Of a stretch of DNA of 64,000 nucleotides, positions 1 through 11,205 are shown piece by piece. The position numbers were made by a program, and so were the translations under genes. The notes beneath the pieces are model-generated. The model was not told the DNA's origin. It searched no databases and worked only from the letters and a program-made list of their open reading frames with translations. The DNA lies in assembly GCA_903909435.1 (NCBI GenBank), contig CAIVVT010000056.1, positions 79,822 through 143,821 on the forward strand, in the 5' to 3' direction. The first letter of the stretch is position 1. Every line of letters begins with the position of its first letter. Origin of the DNA: an uncultured Acidobacteriia bacterium. GTDB lineage: Bacteria > Acidobacteriota > Terriglobia > Bryobacterales > Bryobacteraceae.

Positions 1-278
1 AAATTCAGCGCCCGCCGGCCCTTCTCGACGTCCTCGGTGAGGATCGACCCCAGCGGTTCCACCTGGCTGTACCAGGGCCATTTCGTCTCATTGGAATGAC
101 AGTCGCCGCAGGCGCGGCGGAGGGTCCCGGCCACCTCCGGCGGAGGCTGCAGAACGGCTTCCATGCTGTGCGTCGGGTCATTGGGCGGGTTGACGTGGGG
201 AGCCCGCACCAGAAAGGCGAGCAGGAATACGGGTACGACCGTCAAAAGAATCGGCATTTGTTTGCGCATTCGAAGCAT
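1..278 (-). CDS. Heme-binding domain protein (cytochrome c-like), 3' end outside window
   Basis: The first 92 codons read from an ATG at 278 preceded by GGGAG. Residues 9-25 form a hydrophobic signal anchor. A single c-type heme motif, CGDCH, lies at residues 57-61 and is followed by SNETKWPWYSQVEP, the signature of the haem_bd family of small periplasmic or membrane-anchored heme proteins. The reading frame is still open at the window edge, so the C-terminus is missing. It starts 38 bp after the outer-membrane barrel gene and is probably the third gene of the same operon, serving as an additional electron carrier. An in-frame ATG three codons downstream is an alternative start. The family is clear; the role in the conduit is inferred from position. 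Confidence 0.8.
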   Translation of the reverse strand, partial: MLRMRKQMPILLTVVPVFLLAFLVRAPHVNPPNDPTHSMEAVLQPPPEVAGTLRRACGDCHSNETKWPWYSQVEPLGSILTEDVEKGRRALN

Positions 279-316
279 TGTTATTCTCCCGAACTGGATT
301 CAGCTGTTTTCGGTCG

Positions 317-2377
317 TCAGAACGTAAACGTGAAGCTGGTATAGCCGGTGTGAGCCCTGTAATAGGGCTGGTAACCGAAGAACGCAAACTGCTGGTTGTA
401 CCTATAGAATTCCCAGCCGGCATTCCACTGCGTCTTGGGCGAAATCCGAATGGAAAGCCGGGCCATGGGCGCCTGGTAGGTCATCGGGAAGGTTTGTGAC
501 CGGGCGAGGTACGCGGAGGCGGGATTCTGCAGTCCCAGGTCCAGTGCCGCACGGCCGTCGCCTGCATCGCGCACCAGGTTGTAGCCAAAGTAAATCGTCC
601 CACGTTCTTTGATCGTGGTCCTGACCGTGGCCGAGGCCGTATGGATGTTGCTGAGGTACGCGCCGCTGTACCCGCGCACGTTCGTGATCTTGGCGCCCAC
701 CGCGCCGCTGACCGGCAGTTCGACGAACAGGTCGGCGAAGGTGTCGATATGGGCCTTGGAATAGTTGAGATCCAGCCACCAGTTGCCGCCCAGCGCGAAG
801 GAGCCGTTGGCCGAGATATCGCGCGAGTGCTGGGTGTTGTAGCTGAATAGCCGGGGCGCATTCAGGTTGTAGAGTTGCCGGTAGGAAGCTCCGAACCGCA
901 TGTGGTTGAGGTGGTAGTCCACCCGCGCCCGGATGGTGTGGTAGTTGGCGGGGGACAGGGGCGTATACGCACTGTTGTCCCGGCCAATCGTCGAATCCAC
1001 GTTGATCGACAGCGGCTGGAAAGGCCGCAAGCGGAAGCCGAAAGTGCCCGCATTGAGGTGGTTGCTCAACGCGTTGTAGGCCTTGGAGTTTGTGGTGCCC
1101 GCGCGCGTGAAGATGTAGTCTACCCAGCGTTCGGTGTACAGATACTCCGCGTTCAGGCCCAGCCACTTCGTCACGCGGTAGTTGGCATCGAGTGAATCCG
1201 AGACCCGCCCCATGCCCAGGTGGCTGAAGTAGAAAATGTTCTTCGTCGCCTGATAGGTGCTCAACTGCAATTGCCGGGCGGTCCCATCGGTCCGTGTGTC
1301 CTGGGCGGAGGTGCTGCTCACCACGGTCAGTTTCTTCGTGGGAAACAGGCTGAACGTGAGGTCACCGGCAGCGAAGGGGCGGCGGGCGGCTCCAGCGACG
1401 TTTGTGGAAACGGTGGCGACCGGTCCCTGGCCGCAGTTGCTGCAGATGGGGGACTTGGCCATGGAGGCCCCCGTGGCGTCTTCGCTATAGATGAAGTTCT
1501 GGTCGCCCTTGCTGTAGGTCATGCGGGCGTTCATGGCCCACAACCTTCGACTCGTGGTCAGGTTGCCGAACCAGCCCGGAGTCCGTATGTGCATCGGCTC
1601 GCTGCGGCGGTAGGCGGTGGCGACGCTGGGATTCGGCAGAGGGTAGCTGCCGTCCGCACCTAGGACCGCCAGCCCCGTGTCGTCCTTGAAGTAGTCCCAT
1701 GAGTGGGTCAAGGTGAGCCGGAAACCCAGGAAGTCGAACTGCCCGTTCAGCCGGTAGGCGTTGTAGTCCTGCCGGGTATTCTTGTCCAGCGGCAGGACGC
1801 TCCGGGCAAGTCCGCCGATGTAGAGCTCGTAGGCGGACACGAATGGGCCGGTGTCCTGATTCCGGCTGTAGCCCAGGCCGAGTTTGGCCCACTTGGTCAG
1901 CGAGAGCTTGAAATCGTGGTCCTGCATGACGCGCCGCGTATTGGCCACGCTACCGCCACCGCCGTTGAGCAGAAACGAATTGAAGTAGTCGCTTCGCCGC
2001 CAGGTCATGTCATAGCTGTAGCGCTCGTTCTTCTCCAGGCGCACGGTGGTCATGCCGTACGGGTCGTTCCCCAGTCCTCGCGTCGTCATGGTTAAGGTGT
2101 CGAAGCCGGGACCGTGGCCATCCTTGGAGATAGCCGCGAAATTGCCTCCCAGCAGGCGCAGGCCGTTTCCATAGTTCACATTGCTGCGATACAGGTTCGA
2201 GTCGCCCCCCACTTCACTGAAGCGGTAGCCGGTTTCGAAGGAGTTGGTGATATTGAACGGACCGAGGTCGGAACCGAGCGAGGATCCCGTGCGATCCGGC
2301 GATGGCGCCACCACCGGCTGCGCGTGGAGCAGCGGCAGTAAAAGGAAAAACGACAGGTAAATGATTCTTCGTTGCAT
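317..2377 (-). CDS. MtrB/PioB-like outer-membrane beta-barrel protein
   Basis: The 686-residue product has a signal peptide (about residues 1-19, ending LLHAQ). The rest is rich in alternating aromatic and polar strands and ends in FTFTF; a C-terminal Phe is the usual outer-membrane insertion signal. Length and position next to a decaheme cytochrome match the MtrB/PioB/DmsF barrels that hold a multiheme cytochrome inside the outer membrane. A CSNC pair near residue 312 lies in the middle of the barrel, whereas Shewanella MtrB has its CxxC near the N-terminus. The start has a strong GGAGGAAAG site. The gene begins 24 bp after the cytochrome stop, so the two are co-transcribed. Family assignment rests on architecture and context more than on motifs. 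Confidence 0.75.
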   Translation of the reverse strand: MQRRIIYLSFFLLLPLLHAQPVVAPSPDRTGSSLGSDLGPFNITNSFETGYRFSEVGGDSNLYRSNVNYGNGLRLLGGNFAAISKDGHGPGFDTLTMTTRGLGNDPYGMTTVRLEKNERYSYDMTWRRSDYFNSFLLNGGGGSVANTRRVMQDHDFKLSLTKWAKLGLGYSRNQDTGPFVSAYELYIGGLARSVLPLDKNTRQDYNAYRLNGQFDFLGFRLTLTHSWDYFKDDTGLAVLGADGSYPLPNPSVATAYRRSEPMHIRTPGWFGNLTTSRRLWAMNARMTYSKGDQNFIYSEDATGASMAKSPICSNCGQGPVATVSTNVAGAARRPFAAGDLTFSLFPTKKLTVVSSTSAQDTRTDGTARQLQLSTYQATKNIFYFSHLGMGRVSDSLDANYRVTKWLGLNAEYLYTERWVDYIFTRAGTTNSKAYNALSNHLNAGTFGFRLRPFQPLSINVDSTIGRDNSAYTPLSPANYHTIRARVDYHLNHMRFGASYRQLYNLNAPRLFSYNTQHSRDISANGSFALGGNWWLDLNYSKAHIDTFADLFVELPVSGAVGAKITNVRGYSGAYLSNIHTASATVRTTIKERGTIYFGYNLVRDAGDGRAALDLGLQNPASAYLARSQTFPMTYQAPMARLSIRISPKTQWNAGWEFYRYNQQFAFFGYQPYYRAHTGYTSFTFTF

Positions 2378-2401
2378 ACTCTTTCCTCCGTGAATCGGGC
2401 C

Positions 2402-3445
2402 CTACCGCAGGAACCTGTAGTGGACGTTCGAACCGTGGATCTTCACATGGCATCCGGTGCAGTGTTGATAGTGCGGATCGACCATGCTGTGGGTTGCGGA
2501 GTCCGGCACAGTGATGCCGCGGCCATTGCGAGCGCCGAAATCACCCGTTCCCGTATGGCACTCCAAGCACAACGCGGCGACGGAGGCCCGGACCAGCAAC
2601 TTGGCGTTGGTGGACCCGTGCGGCCGGTGGCAAGAGATGCAGCCATCGACGTTCCTGACCTGGTGCTCAAAGACGAACGGACCGCGCTTGTCCACGTGGC
2701 AATTCAGGCAAGGCTCGTCGTTGCCGTGAGCCTGAACCAGCATCTTGGAGGTCTTGCCCATCCCAAAGGTAGGGCTGAAGCCTCCGTGCGGATTGTGGCA
2801 GTCGGAGCAGGCCATGAACCCTTCGTTCACCCGGTGCTTGCTGGGCATGTTGAATTGAGACCGCACGTCCGCATGGCATTGGTAACAGGCCTCGGGTTGG
2901 CTCTTGGCCAGCAGGAACCGGGGGGTCGTCGAGTGGTGGTTGGAATGGCACGCCGTGCAGGCGACATCATGCTCGGTGTGCTCGGAGCGGCGGATGTTGG
3001 CCCTATTGAATTCGTTAGCATGGCAGTTGAGGCAGGTCTCGATGATCTTCGCGGGACTCATCAGGGTGAATGCGCGCGGAATCGTAGTCCTTCCGCCCTT
3101 CGCCTCAATGTGCGCCTTGGCCGGGCCGTGGCAGCCTTCGCAGCCGGTGATGTCGGGCGGTTCCTTGCCTGACGCGATGCTCTTGAAGTGCGGGTTTCTG
3201 TAGAAAACCTTAAACTCGGCCGGGTGACATGACTTGCAGGCCTGCGCGCCCACGAAGTCGGCCGGATCGGGCTTTGCCGCTATGATGCTGCTTCTCCCGC
3301 TGTCGGCGGCGTCAGTGGCCTCCGGGTTTTTCGTTTCGCGGCTGCTCTTCCCCGTGTCAGCCGCCCGTGCCGATGTTGATAGAAACAACACTAATCCGGC
3401 CAAAGAGACGGTTACTCCCCAGGCCAGTAATCTATGTGTAGACAT
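2402..3445 (-). CDS. Decaheme c-type cytochrome, DmsE/MtrA-like
   Basis: The 347-residue protein has a signal peptide (residues 1-29, ending SARA) and exactly ten CXXCH motifs (CKSCH, CEGCH, CLNCH, CTACH, CYQCH, CSDCH, CLNCH, CISCH, CLECH, CTGCH). Size, heme number and the N-terminal FVGAQACKSCHPAEF segment match the periplasmic DmsE/MtrA family, which forms an insulated heme wire inside an MtrB-type barrel. It would carry electrons from the periplasm to an extracellular acceptor such as ferric minerals; the acceptor is not shown by the sequence. It is the first gene of a minus-strand operon with the barrel and the small heme-binding protein. The start is supported by GGGGAGAGG just upstream. 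Heme attachment would need the ccm genes at 39319-46216. Confidence 0.9.
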   Translation of the reverse strand: MSTHRLLAWGVTVSLAGLVLFLSTSARAADTGKSSRETKNPEATDAADSGRSSIIAAKPDPADFVGAQACKSCHPAEFKVFYRNPHFKSIASGKEPPDITGCEGCHGPAKAHIEAKGGRTTIPRAFTLMSPAKIIETCLNCHANEFNRANIRRSEHTEHDVACTACHSNHHSTTPRFLLAKSQPEACYQCHADVRSQFNMPSKHRVNEGFMACSDCHNPHGGFSPTFGMGKTSKMLVQAHGNDEPCLNCHVDKRGPFVFEHQVRNVDGCISCHRPHGSTNAKLLVRASVAALCLECHTGTGDFGARNGRGITVPDSATHSMVDPHYQHCTGCHVKIHGSNVHYRFLR

Positions 3446-3471
3446 ACCTCTCCCCTCTTGCGCGAACGAAT

Positions 3472-3490
3472 GTGTAGGCTCGCCCTACAC
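3472..3490. promoter_or_regulatory. 7-bp inverted repeat upstream of the cytochrome operon
   Basis: Arms GTGTAGG (3472-3478) and CCTACAC (3484-3490) are perfect complements around a 5-nt centre. The site lies 27-45 bp upstream of the cytochrome start. It could be an operator or a short hairpin in the leader; no regulator gene is adjacent. Confidence 0.4.
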
Positions 3491-4111
3491 TCTTGCGCTG
3501 CGACAGTCCTGTGGCTCTAGCGTGGCTGTCTCCGCAGCCCGCGCCAATGCGTCGTCGTTATTTACGGCTGAGTGTCTTAGAGACAGCTCTCACTGCGTAG
3601 TTGATCGGTGTTTCAAATTAATGCTCCCCGGACTAACGGATCTATCGACGGTTGGGATGACTCGGGAGGAAGTTCGGGCAATACCCTGTCCGGTCCAGTT
3701 CCTGCTCCACCTGAATCGGCGAGGCAGGGCAAGACCAGCGTCCGAGCGTCTTGCTTCAGGGCAAAAGGCCGGGGTATTCGCGGTTACTTCGTCTCCGGTT
3801 GCCGAGCTTCGAGTAAGCCCCGCCCCAAGTACAAGTGATCAATTTGTACCCCGGGATCCCCATTTGTTATTTGCCGTTGGTCAAATCTGAGAGAAAAATA
3901 GAAGATTGGGTAAATGGCCGGGCGCGGCACTACAGCGTCCCCCAAGCAGAATAGAGTTGCCGGCCAGATGCCTGGCGTGAGATGCCTTGCGCGGATTGCC
4001 GCGCAATCAACAAGCTCGTTCTGACGGCGAGATGCAAAATACGGCCAAGCCAGTCGAACTTCCGGGAGACTTAAGAATTGCGGACATGTGAATACTGACT
4101 TCGCGCAAAGA

Positions 4112-4199
4112 AACGCAAACCGCTAATATTAGCGGTTTACGTTTTCAAGCGATTGATTTTAAAGGGCCAGATTTCGGAAACCGCTAAAACTAGCGGTTT
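4112..4199. repeat. Pair of related palindromes (REP-doublet-like)
   Basis: The first palindrome, 4117-4138, has arms AAACCGCTAAT and ATTAGCGGTTT and is perfect over 22 bp; outside one mismatched pair, AAACG (4111-4115) and CGTTT (4140-4144) extend the symmetry. The second, 4178-4199, has arms AAACCGCTA and TAGCGGTTT around AAAC. The arms are the same sequence and the centres are 61 bp apart. This could be a pair of operator sites or a small mobile doublet. Confidence 0.7.
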
Positions 4200-4519
4200 T
4201 GGAATTCAGCTTCATTCCGCAGAGCCGCGCCGCGCACCCCGATCCACGTCAAAACTCGTAGACCGCTGGAGTCGGTGGGCATGGCGGCACTCCCGATTCT
4301 CGCCAGCTTTCGCACCATTGGCAGGCCTTACACGTTCGCGTGCGACCGCTCTGGTGAGACCCGGTTTCCGCCGCCTGGATTGCGCTGTGCTGGAAGCCAC
4401 CCTTGGGAGCATGAGTTCAGTTTCCAGGCTGCTCAAGCCGACACCCCGCATGCTTGTGCCGGGCCTGTGGCAAATCGAACCTGTTCTACAATAGGCGGCG
4501 AGACGGAGCACCAATTCCC

Positions 4520-5275
4520 ATGAGCGATTTCCTCAAAGACAAAACCGCCGTGATCACCGGCGCGAGCCGCGGACTGGGCCAGGCCATGGCGCTGGCTTTG
4601 GCCGATGCGGGCGTGCGGTTGGCGCTGGTGGCCCGCGATGAGGCCAAACTGGCGGAGGTCGCCGCCGCGGCGCGCGAGCGCGGGGTGGAAGCGGAATGCT
4701 ACCGCGTGGACGTGACCTCCGAGAGCGACGTGCTGGAGCTTGAGACGAAGGTCCGCGAGCGCTTCGGGAAAGCCCAGATTCTGATCAACAACGCGGGCGT
4801 CAATCTACGCAAGCAGGTTACGGATTTCACTTACCAGGACTGGCGCTACGTGCTGGACACGAACCTGACCGGGGCCTTTCTGATGTGCCGCAGTTTCGTC
4901 CCCCACATGAAGGGCAGCGGCTACGGGCGCATCATCAACATGACCTCCATCATGAGCCACGTGTCGCTGCCCGAACGCATCGCCTACTCGTCCTCCAAGG
5001 CGGGGCTGCTGGGGATGACGCGCGCGCTCGCACTCGAACTCGCCACCGAGGGCGTGACGGTCGTCGGCATCAGTCCGGGGCCGTTTGCGACGGAGATGAA
5101 CACGTCGCTGATCAACGATCCGGTGAAGAACGCGCAATTCCTGGAAAGCATCCCGATGCACCGCTGGGGCAAGGTGGAGGACATCGGAGTACTGGCGCGC
5201 TACCTGTGCTCCGAAGAAGCCTCGTTCATCACCGGCACCGATATCGTGATCGACGGCGGCTGGCTCGCGCGGTAG
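4520..5275 (+). CDS. SDR-family oxidoreductase (3-oxoacyl-ACP reductase/gluconate 5-dehydrogenase-like)
   Basis: The product is a 251-residue classical short-chain dehydrogenase. The cofactor motif TGASRGLG is at 13-20, NNAG at 90-93, and the catalytic Ser143, Tyr156 and Lys160 (YSSSK) are all present. The C-terminal segment ITGTDIVIDGGW is typical of the FabG-like branch. An upstream in-frame start at 4454 adds an unconserved 22-residue extension; the ATG at 4520 has CGGAG upstream and begins directly before the conserved fold. The gene stands alone, and a second, more FabG-like gene lies at 49206, so this one more likely acts on a sugar acid or other hydroxyacid. The substrate cannot be read from the sequence. 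Confidence 0.85.
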   Translation: MSDFLKDKTAVITGASRGLGQAMALALADAGVRLALVARDEAKLAEVAAAARERGVEAECYRVDVTSESDVLELETKVRERFGKAQILINNAGVNLRKQVTDFTYQDWRYVLDTNLTGAFLMCRSFVPHMKGSGYGRIINMTSIMSHVSLPERIAYSSSKAGLLGMTRALALELATEGVTVVGISPGPFATEMNTSLINDPVKNAQFLESIPMHRWGKVEDIGVLARYLCSEEASFITGTDIVIDGGWLAR

Positions 5276-5345
5276 CAGATTCCGGTTCTGATCGATCGGC
5301 ACAGTCGGGCTGCGCTCCAGGGTCCGCGCTGCACTTCCGGCCCTT

Positions 5346-5442
5346 GTGGCGCACGCTTTAGCGTGCAGTGCCGGCACTCTTGCCGGCAGGCGTCCGGACG
5401 TGGACATGATTGTCCACGCTGCACGCTGAAGCGTGCGCCACG
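5346..5442. repeat. Composite palindromic element (REP-doublet-like)
   Basis: Two short palindromes, GCACGCT-TT-AGCGTGC (5351-5366) and GCACGCT-GA-AGCGTGC (5421-5436), flank TGCCGGCA repeated at 5369 and 5381, and a GTGGACA/TGTCCAC hairpin (5400-5417). The two outer segments, roughly 5347-5370 and 5418-5442, are also inverted copies of each other with one or two mismatches. The whole unit of about 95 bp can fold into nested hairpins. Confidence 0.8.
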
Positions 5443-5529
5443 GCCGACGGTGAACGGCGGGCTTGCCCGGAGCGCATCGCACGCCTCCAAAAGAGCATTC
5501 GCGGGCTATCAGGAATTTGGCATCCGGTT

Positions 5530-5538
5530 TGCTATAAA
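5530..5538 (+). promoter_or_regulatory. Extended -10 promoter element before nfnB
   Basis: TGCTATAAA (TG at 5530-5531, hexamer 5533-5538) matches an extended -10 box. Transcription would begin around 5545-5547, at or next to the nfnB ATG (5547). No Shine-Dalgarno sequence precedes that ATG, so the mRNA may be leaderless. No convincing -35 box is seen. Confidence 0.45.
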
Positions 5539-5546
5539 CTCAGCCT

Positions 5547-6995
5547 ATGGACGCTAAGGCGCTTCCCTACAAACCCAACCCCAAACTCCCTCGGCAGGTG
5601 CTGCCCGTGCTTCAACCGGAGGTTAGAGCAAAATCCGCCGACGAGGTCGCGCTGGGTTTTGCCGAGCGCGAAGTGAGCGTGGAAGCGCAGCGCTGCTTGC
5701 AATGCCCCAAGCCGGCTTGCGTCAATGCCTGCCCGCTGCACATCGACATCAAGCGCTTCATCAGCCGCCTGGCTCAAGGCGACCCCGAAGGCGCGGTCGA
5801 TGTGATCAGCGAACAGAGCCCGTTTCCGGGCGTCTGCGGGCGCGTCTGCCAGCACGAACTGTTCTGCGAGGATGCCTGCCTGATCGGTAAAAAGTTCGGG
5901 CCGGTCGCCATCGGGTCGCTGGAGCGCTTCGCCGCCGATCACGCAAGACTCGCCAAGAAGACCCTGACGCCGGGCGCATTTCCCGCGCCTACCGGCAAGA
6001 AGGTGGCGCTGGTCGGCAGCGGTCCCGCCTCACTGATTGCGGCCTTCGATCTGGTCCGCAAGAACTACCGGGTGACGGTGTTCGAGGCGCTGCACAAACT
6101 GGGCGGCGTGCTGGCCTACGGCATCCCGAATTTCCGGCTGCCGCGTGAGATCCTGCACGAGGAAATCGCGCGCTTGCAGAACATGGGAGTCGAGTTCGTA
6201 ACGAGCTTCATCGTGGGCAAGACGGCCAGCCTGGAGGAGCTTTTCGAAGAAGGCTTCGAAGCGGTCTTTATCGGTACCGGCGCGGGCCTGCCGTTCATGC
6301 TGGGCATCCCCGGCGAGAACCTGATCGGGGTCTACACGGCCAACGAGTTCCTGACGCGCATCAACCTGATGGAGGCTTACAAGGCCGACGCGGTCACGCC
6401 GGTACGCGTCGGCAAACGCACCATCGTGGTGGGCGGAGGCAACTCCGCCATGGACGCCGCGCGCTGGGCCAAGCGCATGGGCAGCGAGACCATCGTGTTG
6501 TTCCGCCGCGGCCGCGCCGAGATGCGCGCGCGCCTGGAAGAGATCGAGCACGCCGAGGAAGAGGGCATTCAGTTCCATTTCCTGGCCGCGCCCGTCGCAT
6601 TGTACGGCGACGAGAGCGGCACCGTGCGCGAGATCGAGTGCATCGAAATGCGCCTCGGGGAAGTGGACTCCTCGGGGCGGCCGTCCCCGGTGCCCATCCC
6701 CGGCAGCGAGTTCCGTTTGGAAGTTGACACCGTGGTCGCGGCCATCGGGCAGGCCCCGAATCCGACGCTGCAGCGGGTGACTCCGCAACTGATCACCAAG
6801 CGGGGCAAGATCGTGGTCAACGAGGCGGGGGAGACGTCCATGGCGTTGGTCTACGCGGGCGGCGACGTGGTGCGCGGCGGCTCGACGGTGATTCTCGCGA
6901 TGCGCGACGGCCGCGCGGCGGCGGAGGCCATCGACAAAGCGTTAAGCGGCGGGCCGGCGGCTGCAGCGGAATTGCCAGCGGAGGTGCAGGGATGA
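5547..6995 (+). CDS. nfnB: NADH-dependent ferredoxin:NADP oxidoreductase, large subunit (NfnB/SudA/GltA-like)
   Basis: The 482-residue flavoprotein belongs to the glutamate-synthase small-chain family. The N-terminal ferredoxin-like region has two Cys quartets (50, 53, 58, 62 and 97, 101, 107, 111) for two [4Fe-4S] clusters. An FAD motif GSGPAS is at 157-162 and the NADP-binding GGGNSAMDAAR at 296-306. GltD relatives share this fold, but no glutamate synthase large subunit is nearby. The next gene overlaps by 4 bp and encodes the matching NfnA partner, which makes the electron-bifurcating transhydrogenase NfnAB the best call. That complex couples NADPH, NADH and ferredoxin in the cytoplasm of anaerobes. 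An archaeal-type sulfide dehydrogenase label (SudAB) describes the same architecture. Confidence 0.85.
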   Translation: MDAKALPYKPNPKLPRQVLPVLQPEVRAKSADEVALGFAEREVSVEAQRCLQCPKPACVNACPLHIDIKRFISRLAQGDPEGAVDVISEQSPFPGVCGRVCQHELFCEDACLIGKKFGPVAIGSLERFAADHARLAKKTLTPGAFPAPTGKKVALVGSGPASLIAAFDLVRKNYRVTVFEALHKLGGVLAYGIPNFRLPREILHEEIARLQNMGVEFVTSFIVGKTASLEELFEEGFEAVFIGTGAGLPFMLGIPGENLIGVYTANEFLTRINLMEAYKADAVTPVRVGKRTIVVGGGNSAMDAARWAKRMGSETIVLFRRGRAEMRARLEEIEHAEEEGIQFHFLAAPVALYGDESGTVREIECIEMRLGEVDSSGRPSPVPIPGSEFRLEVDTVVAAIGQAPNPTLQRVTPQLITKRGKIVVNEAGETSMALVYAGGDVVRGGSTVILAMRDGRAAAEAIDKALSGGPAAAAELPAEVQG

Positions 6996-7827
6996 ACAAA
7001 GTTCTGGCGAAGAAACAGCTCGGTCCCGAAGTCTTCCAATTGGAGATCGAGGCCCCGCGCATCCAGAAACGCTGGAAGGCGGGCCAGTTCGTGATCATCC
7101 GCCCCAACTCGAACAGCGAGCGCATTCCGCTGACGCTGGTTCAGTCGGACGCTGACCGGGAATCGATCACCATCGTGATCCAGGCCATCGGCAACACGAC
7201 CAAAGAGACCGTGGAGAAAGAGCCCGGCGATTTCCTGGTCGATGTGGTCGGGCCCCTGGGCGAGGCCGCTTCGATGTGCGAGGGCCAGCGCGTGGTTTGC
7301 ATGGCGGGCGGCGTCGGTGTGGCCGAAGTTCTGCCGGTGGCCTCGGCCTTCCGCGAGGCGGGCAATCACGTCACGGCGCTGTGCGGCGCACGTTCGGACG
7401 GGCTGCGCATTCTCGACGCCGAATTGAAGACTTCGGTGGACGACCTCCGCTGGGCCACCGACGACGGGAGCTTCGGCTTCCACGGCAACGTGCTGCAGCT
7501 GCTGCAGAGCTTCGCCCAGCCGGGCGACTTCGGCGTGGGCCACGTGATCGGTCCCATCCCGATGATGAAGGCCGTCGCCAACGCAACCCGCGACTGGGGC
7601 ATGAAGATGTATGCCAGCCTGAACCCCGTGATGATCGACGGCACGGGCATGTGCGGCGGCTGCCGTGTGACCGTCGGCGACAAGGTGAAATTCGCTTGCG
7701 TGGACGGCCCGGAATTCGACGCGCACCTGGTGGACTTCGACGAACTCGCCCGCCGTAACCGCGCCTATCGTGAGATGGAGCAACGGGTGCTGGCGGACCA
7801 CGTCTGCCGCATCGGCCTGGGCGGGGC

Positions 7828-7831
<4 letters not shown>
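6992..7831 (+). CDS. nfnA: Sulfide dehydrogenase/DHODH-electron-transfer-like subunit NfnA (SudB)
   Basis: The 279-residue product has an N-terminal FAD-binding beta-barrel (residues about 1-95), an NAD-binding domain, and a C-terminal [2Fe-2S] site. The ligand pattern Asp216-x4-Cys221-x2-Cys224-x11-Cys236 is the unusual one-Asp, three-Cys arrangement known for NfnA. It overlaps nfnB by ATGA, so the two are translationally coupled and should form a heterodimer. Its stop overlaps the end of the convergent histidine kinase gene by 4 bp, leaving no room for a terminator between them. Confidence 0.88.
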
Positions 7832-10929
<3,098 letters not shown>

Positions 10930-11087
10930 CGTCAATCCTCTGGACCTTTGCGAACGGCAGCTGCCACTAACAACGGGAGGTGTCCGTTCTCAACTCTTCC
11001 GCATCGCGGCGACGCTGCCGGCTCTTCGTGGAATCCCCCAAAGAAGTTATCGACCGTGCAGCGCGACTCCAAGACGGATTCATCACT

Positions 11088-11115
11088 ACTCTATTCCGAA
11101 AGCCCAGCGTGTCAA
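11088..11115 (-). promoter_or_regulatory. Sigma-70-type promoter for the hybrid kinase
   Basis: On the minus strand a perfect TTGACA (-35, complement of 11110-11115) is followed after 16 nt by TAGAGT (-10, complement of 11088-11093). It would give a leader of roughly 150 nt before the start at 10929. The rest of 10930-11205 shows no gene. Confidence 0.5.
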
Positions 11116-11205
11116 CCACAAAACAGAGCATAGGCGGGTGGCAGCGGCGCGCACGATTAGCCGGGCCTGGTGCGGCGCACCACGCGAGCGTTGCAAGCGG
11201 GCTGG

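Larger units (their letters stand above)
3446..4519. other. Gene-poor intergenic region of about 1.07 kb
   Basis: This stretch separates the minus-strand cytochrome operon from the plus-strand SDR gene. Short open frames here (for example 3608-3838 plus, 4153-4494 plus, 4212-4514 minus) overlap one another and show no recognisable protein. It contains a GTACAA/TTGTAC dyad (3829-3834 and 3844-3849, centred on a TGATCA), and the palindrome pair at 4117-4199. A TACAAT hexamer (4487-4492) is a possible -10 box for the SDR gene. No tRNA or small RNA is recognised. Confidence 0.6.

Noticed and set aside
3234..3890. 218-codon open frame on the plus strand
   Set aside because: It begins inside the reverse complement of the decaheme cytochrome and encodes no recognisable sequence; a GC-rich shadow frame explains it.
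4153..4514. Overlapping 113- and 100-codon frames on opposite strands
   Set aside because: No domain, no ribosome site, and one of them starts within the palindrome pair; they look random.
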